This document shows positions 24,550 to 36,098 of a stretch of DNA of 64,000 bases, piece after piece. Below the pieces are notes generated by a model. It did no database searches. It was not told the origin of the DNA and worked only from the letters and a program-made list of their open reading frames with translations. Each line of letters starts with the position of its first letter. Positions within the stretch are counted from its first letter, which is position 1. Source of the stretch: Paulownia fortunei (Eukaryota; Streptophyta; Magnoliopsida; Lamiales; Paulowniaceae). A program made the translations under genes and the position numbers. The stretch is taken from positions 6,466,841 through 6,530,840 of the forward strand of contig CM033116.1 in assembly GCA_019321725.1 (NCBI GenBank). The letters run 5' to 3'.

Positions 24550-27500
24550 TCTAAAGGTTTTATTGGAGTATGATGGAGCCAATCTTGGCAATAAATTAAA
24601 TATTGTGTCATTTTGAGTCAGTAAAACTCTGAAATCATCAATTATGTAGCCCCCAGTGCTAAATCTAAAGCTACGGTAGATATAGGCATGGCTAATACAT
24701 CACAAGTCAATCTAGATAAAATGAGAAGTCTGCGACTATGAAATTTCCACCAATCAAGGATATAAAAACTTGGAGAAGCTTTTTCTAATCGCTTATTTAG
24801 ACACATATCTAACTCTGTTTCCTCACCACCAATCCCCGATATCAATTCTTGAATTCTCATTTTTTTATCCATCACATTTGTTGATTCTCTTGTAAATATA
24901 CTTCCCATATCCACACTTGAAGAAGGTGATAATGTTGATGATATCACATAAGAATATAATTTTTTATACTCCTCAAAACATCATAAAGTGCACTCTTTGC
25001 CAAGTTTCTAATTTGGTTTCCTCGTTCAGACCCATATATATTCTTCAAATAATATTGCAAAAAATCAAATTTGTGATGAGGGTCAAGCATAAAACTAATA
25101 TACAACATTATATTAAACTTTTCTATACTTTCCAATATTTCTCAAACTTAGATTTCATCCTCCTAGCCATATCAACCAAGTCATCATCATTACTTGTGAG
25201 CAAACTTTTCAAAAGTTCATCAACTTCACTAATTTCATCTAAGAAAGTGTTAGAAGTCATAAATAAAGAACCAAAAATTCGAAAAGTTAGTTAATAAAAG
25301 TAACGCAACATTTTCACAAACCTTTCTACAACAATCCAATTATGCTTTGTAAGCAAACCTATATTTTTATAAGGTCCACCTGTCATAAAATTTGCACAAA
25401 AATCAACATCATAGACCTCATATCTAAGAAAAACACCCTTGAAAACCACAGCCATATCAAGCATTGTATAAATAGGGTTCTATCTTGTTGGAACATCTAG
25501 ACACATGTTTTTTTTACTTTCAAGTTTCTCCTCAATGACAAAATCATTAAACTTCTTCAACCTAACAAGTGATTGCCTTACATACCTCACCACTGTGTGA
25601 ATACGCTCAACTGACTCATTTAACTCTTTTAATCCATCTTTAACAACAAGATTTATAATATGAGCCACACATCGCATATGCAAAAATTTCTCATCCAATA
25701 TCAGAGTCCCCCAATTAATAAATCTTCTTCTCAAATAAGCTACTGTATTATCATTAGAAGAAGCATTATCAATAGTAATATTAAAAACTTTATATATTCC
25801 CCAATCAAGAAGACACTTCTTGTAACACCCCAATTACAAGACAACTATATATATAGTATAATTTGACATGATAGAACCTGTGTGCAAGCATAATAAATTT
25901 TTTTTCTCCCTGTAACAAGTAAATAAATAATAAATTATTTTTCCACTCATAAACTAATTTATATATATATCTGTAGATGACCCATAACAAACACAATATT
26001 TACATATCCAGGTACAAAAAAATTATAAAAGTAACACACAGTACAAATCCCAAAACCTAATACAATAGACTTCAAAATCAAATAAATTAACAACCATTCC
26101 AACAGATCATCATCCATATATACTGATCCTCAAAACCAGTAGGAGCTCCAGTCGCTCGCTCAGTAAGTTCATGATTTCAAGTATCATCAAAACTCACCTA
26201 CAATGCATGAACTACGTGAGCTCAGTAAATGAAAATCATGCATGCTGAATGGATAATCCAACATAAATGCAATGCATTTCTAAGAGATCATGACAAGAAT
26301 ACAAACTTATGCATAAAAATAGTTCATTCAAAATTAATTTCCATCACTGGACCTTTGGTCCACCTATTATGTACTGAATAGAGCTCTTAACAATATTAAT
26401 AATCACATGGCCATAAACAGATCGACACAGTCCGGGAGTCATCTCTTGGGATCGCCAGAGGTCCACCCCTTGTCTTCCTCTGTGACGCTCCAGAAGTCTT
26501 CCCACCAACGGCGTCAATAAGGGCACAATTAAGTGGTCCACCCTCTCGTGACCACTAGAGGTACACCCTCTATCAACCTCTATGATCCTTTGAGAAGTAA
26601 TACTCACGGCGCCCCAAATATTATATAAATAAGCCATACATGGGCCTTGATACACTAGTAGTGGCCAATCAAAATATTTTCATTCTGAAAACAATGTCAT
26701 GCATGCTAAAAATCTCAACTATGAGCACGTGTTATGCATGGATATGTAAATGTTGATGAATGCCATGTCCAATGACACAATGGATCCTATGTCCTATCAT
26801 CCAAGTAGCATATGCACTATAAAGTATGCATAATACTCACAATACACACATCAAGACATAAGGATCACATTTAATATAGATAATGCATAAAATACTATAT
26901 CCATACATTGTAGTTGCAAATGAATTTTTACTTACCTTTCACCTTTGATATCCTACTGAAGGTTAATAAGATTCTCCTCCCCAACATTAGATTTAAGGCT
27001 GCCTATAAAAGTATAACGTATTAATTTTCATTCTTAATTAATAGGTTTCTATATCAAATCTCATAAGGGATCTTAAATCTTAAATTTAATTAAGTAACAA
27101 TTAAATCTTAAAATTTATACTTCACACCAATTAGAACATTTTAAATACCTTATTTTCTCATCTCGAATTCATTCTAATATTATATAATTTATGTGTTATA
27201 ATCCCCGTAACAAATTCCTAAATTTAATTAACTCCGTCATCCAATTAATACAAGATAATAAAATTAAATCCTTGTAACTAATTTTGAATTAAAGTTGTAT
27301 ATTAATTATTCTCACAGGTAGATAACTAGTTAACTTAGATCAAAAACTTTCTTTTAAATTAGAAATAAATGATATAAACATATATGTTCATCCGTACAAA
27401 AATAACAAGGGGCTTACCCAAAATTTCCTCCAATTCCTACTGTTAAAATTTGTTGGAACACCCTCTCTTTTCTTTCTTTCTCTCTCTTCTTTCTTTTTTT

Positions 27501-28930
27501 CTTCTCTTGTCTTTCCTTTGTTGTCGTGAACGTGTGTGAGGTGTTTTAGCCTTGTGTTTGTGTGGTGTGTGTTATAATAACTTAACTACTAAGAAAATAT
27601 AATATAAAATATTATAACATATGTATACTTATCCTTAATATAAGATAATATATTATAAGCTAATATAATATATTATAACATATGTATAATATCTTATAAC
27701 TACTACTACCCTGTACACGTGTATACATATATATATATATACATAGTATGTAATCATATATTTCGTACATCTACCCCTAGGTATATATATATATATTATT
27801 TTATTTTTTATTTTTTATTTTTTAATATACATATAATTAATACATAATATTTTTATTTATTTATTCACATAGTTTATCCTACACCGATAAACACAACGAT
27901 GCCATCTTTCACTTGTGTGTATCATAATGGTATCTGATAGTTGACACATAAATCCTCGTATTTTAGTGTCAACTCAACCAATTAGGTTAAAGAATTTGAA
28001 AACTAATATCGGGTGATACCTTTAGAAGTTTAATTATTAAAATATCATATAAAATATAGTGTATTATGAAATATCAATTAAAATACAAATGACACATACG
28101 CAGTATGAAATGCATGAACTATATTAGCCAGGTGAGTAGCGCGAGGCTCGAGTATTATACTTCTCAATCAAAAGACCAACCTCATCACCTTTATGAGTAG
28201 GATATGGAATGAAATTAAGAATCACCTTATACATTTTTCATTCATCGTCAATATAGTGGTCACTCAAACATAAGTGTGTGAGTATTGATTAGAACTCCAT
28301 GTATCGGTGGTCAATTGAAGTTTTTGTCCAGATGTCTTAAAATAAGCCTTCAATTTATTTATTTCATCAAAATGCATTTTAAGATAATCTCTGGTTATTG
28401 TCATTCTTGATGGAACAAAAAATTGGTGATATGCAATTGACATAAATTTCCTAAATTTTTCATTCTCTACAAATGTAAATAGCAATTCATCAACAATGAT
28501 CATGCGAACTAAAGCTTTTCTAACAACTTCTTGATCAAACTTCCAATTAGAAGACCCTTCTCTTATCCCCCCAATTATATTTTGACAAAAACTTGTGATT
28601 GTTTGATTATCTCCAAAGTATGAATTATCAGGGTGATTCTTGCAAGCTTTCATATGATTATTCATTGCAGAAGTGCCATTTTCGCAGGATCAATAACTTA
28701 TATTATGTCACAATACTTACATTTTGCCCTAGGCTTTCTATCCATGTCTATGTAATGAATGAAGTGATCTCAAGCCCAAGCTCTTCTTGACATTTTTTTC
28801 CTCTTTGGCCTCTCATTTTGTCTTCAACTTCTTTCAGTGTTTCTAAATGCTCTATTTCTTCTTATTCATTTTTTTTTTCAAATTCAATTGCCATTGAATT
28901 AGGATTTGTACTTGATGCAAGAAATGGACA
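24550..28930 (-). pseudogene. hAT transposase with BED zinc finger (broken, split by LTR E)
   Basis: Read on the minus strand: an acidic leader, then a BED-type zinc finger (KPRAKCKYC near 28725-28750, then NNHMKACKNH at 28630-28665); then 28264-28665 with FDQEVVRKALVRMI and LTTDTWSSNQ; then the insertion of LTR E; then 25480-25833 with DWGIYKVFNITIDNASSND and HMRCVAHIINLVVKDGL, the RNase-H-like core; then pieces with FLDEISEVDELL (25200-25240); and the dimerisation domain at 24642-24947 (FYILDWWKFHSRRLLILSRL, DVLAMPISTVALD). It would cut and paste the element. Stops near 25290 and between pieces show it is dead; introns could account for only part of this. Confidence 0.85.
25821..28159 (+). 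repeat. Solo LTR E, Del/Tekay-like, inside the hAT transposase
   Basis: It starts TGTAACACCCC, the usual Del/Tekay LTR start, and ends GAGTATTATA. Flanks are the perfect duplication CTTCT (25816-25820 and 28160-28164), and the transposase text continues across it. A GTGAGCTCAGTAAATG segment (26217) resembles LTR D. It also contains a pyrimidine run (27463-27520) and TA-rich blocks (27720-27800). The open frame at 26344-26655 is LTR sequence with no protein likeness. The orientation was taken from the TGTAACACCCC end. Confidence 0.85.
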
Positions 28931-30314
28931 TGAAGTTCTTAAACATGTTATGTCAAATTGGCCTTGATCACTTTTCATATTTGAAAATAAATGGAAATAA
29001 ATAATTAAGATATTTTAATGACAAATATAATACTAGTAATATAAGAAAAATATATTTTCTTTTTGATTTTTTGAGTACTGAATTTTATCTGTTATATCTA
29101 TAGCATATCACTGAGGTCCTGTTGTGTTTATCTGCACAAATCTATTCATATTAGAATTAAACTATCATTAAACTATAGTATTATATTTTTGTGTTCGAAT
29201 TTCATTAACTATCATATAATAAAATTATCTCACATTATTAAAAATAAATAAAAAATTTGAAACCTACAAAGATATTTCATATTTGTGAACTTTACACTTA
29301 AATCAATTTCATTGCTGCAAAAATTGAAAAGTAAGGAAATAATATAATTGATATTATAAAGAGTCTTATAGTATATAGTTTTCAATAGTATAAAAGATGG
29401 TGAAAGTATAGAAACTAGGGCTAATGAACCCAACATAAAATAGATTAATTTGACTGCAATCTTGATTTATTTTAATCAAACCAAAGTCCAAATTCCAAAA
29501 TGCCCGATGTAAATCCAGATATGACTTCGATACAACTATGTAGAAATCAGTTTTTAATTACAATGTTGCTTAAATTCTTATATTTGTCATTAAAGTATCC
29601 AAATAATTAAGATATCTAAAAAATAATAGTAAGTTAAACTGTTATAAATAAAGCAAAAATACTAAACAATATTTTTTGATAACCAATCCCAATTTATAAA
29701 GTATTTCATAATTTGGATGTCTGGGGTTTTATCATTTTGGGATTTTTTAGAATACCTTATGAATCAATCAATCAATTGTTGAAAACTTGAATTGAGTATA
29801 GTGACAATGATCAATGGCCGATAGGAATATGAATCATAACCTCTAAATGCTGCCAATTGTAGTTTGATAGTGATGAGCAATGACTGATCAAATGGGAGTC
29901 TGCTTGACCTCGACTGTGATGAAGGGAGATAGTGGATGATTGGACGGTAGTGGAGGAGTGGTTGTCAATGAGATGAGAGAGAAAGAGAGATGACTAGACT
30001 GAAAAGTGAAGAGTGCAAATGGTGAGCTATGCAATGAGGACTTCTTACTTCTGCCTAACTGTCACCTCATTTTGAAAAATCTAAAAGAAACGTTAAACTA
30101 AAACATACGATTTCCAAATACCAAATAAAAAAAAACATTTTTTAGTTTGGTTCAGTTTGGTGCACTAAACCGAAATCTAAATCAAAAATCAAAATTTGAA
30201 AATAAAAAATCAAAACTGAACTGAATTTTTCAGTTTATTTTTGGTCAAAACTGAATTTTTAATTTTGATTTGATTCAATCGGTTAACAGGATTATGAGCA
30301 CTCCTAATTTGGAA

Positions 30315-31020
30315 TTCCTCGACCCATTATCAGTGATGGGGGAAAAAATATTTGTAACAAAGTTTTTGATCATAGATAAAGTTACAAACACTTTATCTTC
30401 CTCAGACAAATGGACAAATTAAACTTGTAAATAGGGTGATAAAATAAATTTTGGAAAAGACAATTAACCCAAATCGTAAAAGATTTGTCTCTTAGACTTA
30501 CCGATACACTTTGGGTATATAAAAATATTTTTAAAACATCATTAGGCAAGTCTCTTTATAGGATAGTTTATGAAAAATATTGTCATTTACCTCTTGAACT
30601 TGAACATAAAGCTTGTTGGGCAATCAAAATATTTAAGTTCAACCTTGATGAACCTTTAAAATTGCGCAATTTGTAAATCAATAAACATCAAGAATTGAGA
30701 AATGATGCATATGAGAATTCTAAATTTATAAAGCAAGAATCAAATAATTTCATGATAATAAAATTTGTAGAAAAACATTTGAGTTTGGTCAAAAAGTTTT
30801 GCTTTATAATTGTCGATGGCATTTATTTCCTTGAAAATTGAGATCAAGGTAGAATGATCATTTTGTTGTGAAAGAAGTATATCCTTATGAGGTGATTAAC
30901 ATTGAGAATCTTAGAAATGGTAATGTATTCAAAGTAAATGAATAAAGACTTAAACCATTTCTAGAGAATCAATTTTCACAAGAGAAAATTATTTTTCTTT
31001 CTAATCCTTATTATGATTAG
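30315..31020 (+). pseudogene. Element C integrase, C-terminal part
   Basis: The frame resumes after the hAT duplication with a PRPIISDGGKNIC segment that holds the second core aspartate. A further open run (30485-30676) reads LTDTLWVYKNIFKTSLGKSLYRI and ELEHKACWAIK, the region after the core glutamate. Pieces up to about 30970 (ENLRNGNVFKVNE) match the C-terminal domain seen in element A at 15000-15090. Stops are common. Confidence 0.75.
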
Positions 31021-31378
31021 TATGTGTATATATACACATATTTTCTCTAACTTTGTTTGTTTTGTAAGCTTCTTTTTTATTTTATTTCTTTTATTTTTCC
31101 GATTAAATGGTGGATAACGGTACTCCGTGGCTATTGAAGTCGGATTATCAGTTTTCCAAACAACTAAAATCTCAATATAATGTTTCTCTATTTTTCTCAT
31201 TCTCTTTTCTTATTCTTTTCAAAATGGATGACATTCTTATAACTCTCAAGAAACGATTTTCTTTTCTTCTTAAAAATGTAATTTTAAGAATTTATAAAAC
31301 TAAGATTGAAGTATTAAGGATGTTTATGCACAAGGACATCACAGGGAACATATGATGGAGAATTGAAGCAAATGAAAG
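31021..31378 (+). other. Element C region behind pol, unrecognised
   Basis: An open run (31107-31355, 82 codons) starts MVDNGTPWLLKSD and becomes rich in F and L. I do not recognise it. It lies where Athila-type elements sometimes carry an extra gene, but no membrane or envelope signature can be argued. The fragment is cut by MITE G. Confidence 0.35.
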
Positions 31379-31893
31379 TAGAGATGTCAACGGGGAAGGT
31401 CTAGAACGGATCTGATTGAACCCGGGACTCGCTCCGCCAAGAAAAATATAAATTTGGGACCCGCCCCATAAGGAAAAATATAAACCCGGGACCCGTCCCA
31501 CCCCACTTCCATTTAGTTCCGGACTCGTACCCAGCGGGTCTAACCCGTCAAACCTGTTAATTATTTTATTTTTGAAAAAATAAAAATAAAAAATAGTTAA
31601 AAAATAGCTAGAAAATAAATAACTATTCCAAGATATATAGAAGTGTAGAGGTCGAAAAAATTAGGGTGGGAGGAGAAAAAGAACAAAAAATCCAAATACA
31701 TAAAATCCTAATTTATTTATACACCTTATATTAGGGGCAGGTTTGGAATGGGTCTTCTTGGACCTGTTACCCGCCCCGAACCCGATAGGTCTAAAAAAAT
31801 AAATCAATTACCCATTTATTCAACCCGAACTCGCCCCGAATAGGGTGAGTTTGTGATGGGTCCGGATAAGATCCAGACCCATTGATATCCCTA
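31379..31893. mobile_element. hAT-type MITE G (515 bp)
   Basis: Imperfect inverted ends TAGAGATGTCAACGGG and, on the other strand, TAGGGATATCAATGGG. They are flanked by AATGAAAG (31371-31378) and AATGTAAG (31894-31901), an 8-bp duplication with one mismatch. The ends are GC-rich with repeated GGGACCCGCCCC-like words (31425-31560 and 31735-31870) around an AT-rich middle. No coding capacity. Confidence 0.8.
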
Positions 31894-31901
31894 AATGTAA
31901 G

Positions 31902-32480
31902 ACTAGTATGTTTGGTTTTGGTAAAAATACATATTAAAAAAAACGAATGGTGAAAAAATGCAAATTTGTCACAAATGTGCTTGATGGAACATAAAGTACC
32001 ATTCCTCAGGAATGATTTTTAAAAATTGAGAAGATAAAATTTAATTTATTATGGATGGACTAAGTAAGGATTAGATGACAATATATTGACTCTTCAGACG
32101 TTTTTATGTGGATTAGTACAACGTGTCATTCTTGATTTATAGAATCACTTTCAGGATGAAAATAAGCGTTATAGTTTTAGGAATCTGACATTAAAAGATT
32201 ATATTTATCAGTTTATAAGAAAACTAAATGGGAAGCATATCATCGACCCATAGAGGGTGTTTAAGCCATTACTGAACATAAAAATAGATGAAAATATGAG
32301 ACACAGTCTCAACTATATGCACATTCATGTGTAAGTAGCAAATTTTTAAATTTTGTGTCCTTATTTTCAACATTTTCTGACAAAAGAAAAAAGCGTACAA
32401 TAAATGCATTTTTTGGTCACACATCAATAAATAGCACCATACTTACTCTATTTTTACACAATTCACTTTCAAAAAAGAAG
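31902..32480. other. Unassigned part of element C or of a captured segment
   Basis: AT-rich sequence with no recognised domain. It lies between MITE G and the LOG-like relic. It may be the 5' part of a captured transcript or the old post-pol region of C; the sequence does not decide this. Confidence 0.3.
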
Positions 32481-32489
32481 AAAAAGAAA

Positions 32490-33080
32490 AAAAATAGAGT
32501 CTCTTCTACTCGCAAGTTCAACTGTATTTGTGTCTTTGTGGAACCAATCCAAAAAACAATTGTAAGTTTATAGAAGCAGCCAATAATCTTGGTAGAACTT
32601 TAGCAGAAAGAAAATTTCATTTAGTGTATGGGAAGACAACCTAGGGTTAATGGGGAATGTTGTTACTTCTGCTCATGTAGGAAGAGTCAAAGTTATAGAA
32701 GTTATCCCAACAGTACAAAATATCACATGTATGACTATCGAAAATAAGTTAAATTGTCACACATTCAGGATAAAATGCTAATATGTTAAGCAATGCAGAT
32801 GTATTCCTCACTCTACCTGGTAGTTTTGGTACACTGGCTGAATTATTTCAAGTTATCTCTTGGGCACAACTAACATTCACTAAAAATTTGAAGGTATTCT
32901 TATGTTAATAATTTACTATCTTTTGCAGATCATGCTTTAGAAAAAAAATTTATTTCATCATTTGTGAGACGGATTCTCATTTTTTCTCCAACACCTGACT
33001 AACTGATTTATCAACTTCTAGCATATGTGCCAAAATCTGATCCAGCATTGGCTCATGTGGATTAGTCCAACAAGAACAAT
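32490..33080 (+). pseudogene. LOG-type cytokinin-activating enzyme, intron-free relic
   Basis: LOG enzymes release active cytokinin bases from their riboside monophosphates in the cytosol. Pieces in changing frames follow the family order: RKFNCICVF at 32512-32540 (Rossmann start), EAANNLGRTLAERKFHLVYG (32576-32632), DNLGLMGNVVTSAHVG (32638-32685), SNADVFLTLPGSFGTLAELF and ISWAQL (32790-32870), KKFISSFVRRILIF (32945-32985) and LLAYVPKSDPALAHVD (33014-33060). The family motif PGGxGTxxE is PGSFGTLAE here, with one glycine lost. Frame changes occur near 32575, 32635 and 32770, and stops near 32880 and 33000. LOG genes usually have several introns; none interrupts this copy, so it looks like a reverse-transcribed or element-captured copy. 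Confidence 0.8.
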
Positions 33081-33539
33081 GGTCAAAAATACAAAATGAA
33101 TTTGACTCTCAGCCTGTGAATTTATCCTTAATGGTTTCAACTAATAGTGTATATATTATATTGTTTCGGCTTTATTTTCAAAAAATTCACATTTCATGTA
33201 TTATCCTCTAAACTTTACTTTCTTATTATTTCCGATATTAAGTACAATGTCTCGATTAGGTTGGGAGGGAATAGTTGCTATAATATTTTGTGTGTTCAAT
33301 GTGTATTTTTTCAATTTTTTTTAAAGAAAAAAAAAATATTCAAGCGTATTTTCTTTTGGATCCGTTGAAACCATAAAAAAATATGGTAGAGTTAAGGGTA
33401 ATTTTAACACTGTTGAGACATGCCCCTATTTTTTGTTTGCATAACATGGTAAGTTTGTAAAGTTTTTAACAAAAGTTTGTGAATCATTATTTTTTTTTAA
33501 TAGTAAATGTTCTTCCAACTTCAATGACTAAAATTAAGC
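33081..33539. other. Possible 3' UTR and A-rich tail of the LOG copy
   Basis: T-rich sequence without a frame. A run AAAGAAAAAAAAAATA at about 33323-33340 lies some 260 bases behind the LOG-like text and could be the tail of a reverse-transcribed mRNA. I could not find a matching target duplication, so this stays inference. Confidence 0.35.
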
Positions 33540-34802
33540 ACAAATAATATAGTTTGATTAATGATGGGTGTTGTTTTGAACTTTGATGTTGTTTTTTTGG
33601 TTAATATATTTTTATGATAATTATACTCAAATTTTTTTGTACAAATAGTTATGTTATTCGATGTGGAGATAAGCATATCAAAATAGGTAATTCTTTTGCT
33701 CTCGTTTTAATCATCACTTAAATTTTCATTATGTAGGGGTTGAGTGTTAGAACTTTTTCTTTTGGTTTGTCGAGACAAACAACTGATTGAGCACCACTTG
33801 AAAAATGATTAAAGCATTAAACTTTTTAGTACCATGCCCAAATCAGCTTGTTCCTCATGTAATGTTCCAAAAGAACATCCCCCTATAGTAAGTCACTTTG
33901 AGCTTTTTAATAAATAAGCCTTTTTCATGGTAATCATATCTTCTTACCTAGTCTAAATACATTATTATCCTACCCTTGTTCTAAAAATGATTTGGAGCTT
34001 ACATTCTATTGACAAGGTGAGCTTACAAAAGAAATTTGGGTTGGAATAGAAAATAAGTATGGAGGATTTTCTCTTCTAAAAAAAAGTTACAAAGTGTTAC
34101 GAGTTGCAACTAAAAATGGAATGTTGCAAAATCAATAAGAATGGTGAAGAGGGGTCCAATTCAATAATAAGAGGCCCCGGTGTAAAAATTCATAAAACAT
34201 GTGAACTCTTCATTGATAAACTCTATATCTCTAATCTGAGGAAATTTTTAGAGCCTTTTGTTGCATCCTATCCTTTTTTTCTTAGCCACCTCATTATCCT
34301 GTGGCCCCATTACAACTTTTGTTGAAAGTCTTTTCATTTTGTGTGGTATCTTCGATGTAGTGGAGATTTATACCAAAGAAAGAGCTTATGATGTTTAACT
34401 TTTCCATCAGAGATTGGGTGATGGTTTTTGTGAGGTTCTATGGGATTTCACTTATTTGAAGCATGCATGATATAATCACTGTTGATATTAACTATTCACA
34501 CACACACACACACTTGAGTATGCTTATGAAAATATATTGATTTTTGAATGACTAAGAGTTAGATTCAACACTTGTTTGATTTTTCTTATTACTTTGTTGT
34601 TTTATGAGAATAATGGTTGGAAATTAGTTATTATAGGTGTTTGTGGGTATCACCGCTGAAAACTCTCATGAGACTATAACTCGTCCTATAACAGCCACTT
34701 AGGGGTTTAAAAACTTATTGCATATGCTAAATGCAATCATGATTTTTTATGAAAGTGGATTAGTCTAAGTTTGTTTTAGACTTGCTCGAGGACAAATAAG
34801 GG
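33540..34802 (+). other. Element C 3' untranslated region
   Basis: It aligns with 15500-16820 of element A over its length, for example ATAAGCATATCAAAATAGG near 33671, the CACTTGAAAAATGATTAA block near 33800 and the CA repeat at 34498-34512. It ends in TTGCTCGAGGACAAATAAGGG before the polypurine tract. The tract itself (TTAAG then TGTGGGGGAA) is split by solo LTR B2. Confidence 0.7.
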
Positions 34803-34807
34803 TTAAG

Positions 34808-36081
34808 TGTTGAGGATTTTGTGAATGCAAGTGTATGTTATCGTTAACAAGTAATAAAATAATGAGTAAATATCATTCCCACCAAGGCTAATGAATTACT
34901 AAGTACTGAGTTTTTGTCAACTCTAATTTTATTTGAACAAACGAATGTGAATGGCGATTAATGCAAATAAACTTAAATTACTATTAGAATAATGCACCAA
35001 AAATCAAATGAAGATGAATATCAATGATTTAAAGACTAGGATTATGATTTCATCATAATTAATTCGAATTGAATAATTTATCTCATCAATCTCAATTTAT
35101 TTCCCAAGTGATAACCGAGAATCCATTAATTATCCATAAGCATCTCCTAAGATCTAATGAAAATATCATCGATTGCTAACTCACTATATTCCTATGTAAA
35201 TTATAATAATCAATAATTCATTAAATTTTATGGATCTCAAATAAGACTACACAAATCATGTAAGTATATTCCTATCTCACATATAATTTATAATTTTCTA
35301 CACATAGAACTAGACACATATATCACCTCTCGGATCAATATGATTAGCAAATCATTCAATTAGTGGTCAAGTAATTGAAAGTATTAAAAATCATGTAAAA
35401 AACTCAACTTGAAAAATAAATCAAGAATTGAATTGATACAACTATTCAAAATATCCTAATTAGATTACATCACAATCCTAGAAAAAGAAATGAGTTCATT
35501 GTGAAAATGAAAAATATCTCAACAATATTCAAACACATATTCAAAGTGAAAGATGAAAATAAAAATCAAACTTCAAAGAGAATGAGTTTTTTCTTTTCTT
35601 ATAAATGTCTTTTTCTCAAGTTTGGAAGAATTCTCTCCTCTTTTCCAAAATTATTTCTCCTTGTTTTCTTTTTGTCTCTCCACAATCCTCTACCTCCTTT
35701 TTCTCGCCCCCTTCATGTGGAAGCTCTTGCGATCTTAAAAATTAGATGAGAGATGCCCTAAAGAGGGCAAAAATGCCCATTTTACCCATACTTGTCTGCC
35801 TGGCAACGTGTCGGTGCAAATTAGTAGTGCCTAGGTGCTGCATTCTAATTAGGGCAGCGCTTAGGCGCTGTAGCTACTATACTCGACCTGAAATTTTTTT
35901 ATTTATTTTTTTAAAATTATAAGTTAAATGTAGATTTAGTACATTCAAATGACGTTCTTTTTTCATCCTCAAATCTGCAAAATAACAATAAAAACAATGA
36001 TAAACTTCACAAGAATTTCGAAAACTAATCAAAAAGTTAAGTAAATTGTAATAAATTAATGGGTGTAAAATTCACTCATCA
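34808..36081 (+). repeat. Solo LTR B2 in the polypurine tract of element C
   Basis: It starts TGTTGAGG and ends CTCATCA, and is flanked by the perfect duplication TTAAG (34803-34807 and 36082-36086). It aligns with both parts of solo LTR B1, including the GATGCCCTAAAGAGG block (35750 and 8365) and the GCTTAGGCGCTG words near 35865. Its length is 1274 bp. The run at 35501-35749 that stays open is LTR sequence, not a gene. Confidence 0.9.
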
Positions 36082-36086
36082 TTAAG

Positions 36087-36098
36087 TGTGGGGGAATT
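36087..36098 (+). other. Polypurine tract of element C (right part)
   Basis: TGTGGGGGAATT directly before the 3' LTR. Together with TTAAG left of solo LTR B2 it restores the TTAAGTGTGGGG word also found before the 3' LTR of element A. Confidence 0.65.

Larger units (their letters stand above)
23088..30306 (-). mobile_element. hAT transposon F, inserted in the integrase of element C
   Basis: It is bounded by a perfect 8-bp duplication ATTTGGAA (23080-23087 and 30307-30314), the length typical of hAT elements. The terminal inverted repeats begin TAGAGGTGCTC on the left and TAGGAGTGCTC on the right strand. The subterminal parts are rich in AACCGAA and GGTTAACC motifs on both sides. A broken transposase lies on the minus strand. 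Without the inserted solo LTR E the element is about 4.9 kb, a usual size for an autonomous hAT element. Confidence 0.9.

Noticed and set aside
26344..26655. 103-codon minus-strand frame in solo LTR E
   Set aside because: No domain and located wholly in an LTR with a perfect flanking duplication.
31292..31501. 69-codon glycine-rich minus-strand frame
   Set aside because: Product of the GC-rich end of MITE G.
32461..32500. A-rich run as poly(A) tail of an upstream retrocopy
   Set aside because: It lies before the LOG-like start and interrupts nothing recognisable; the run behind the LOG text fits a tail better.
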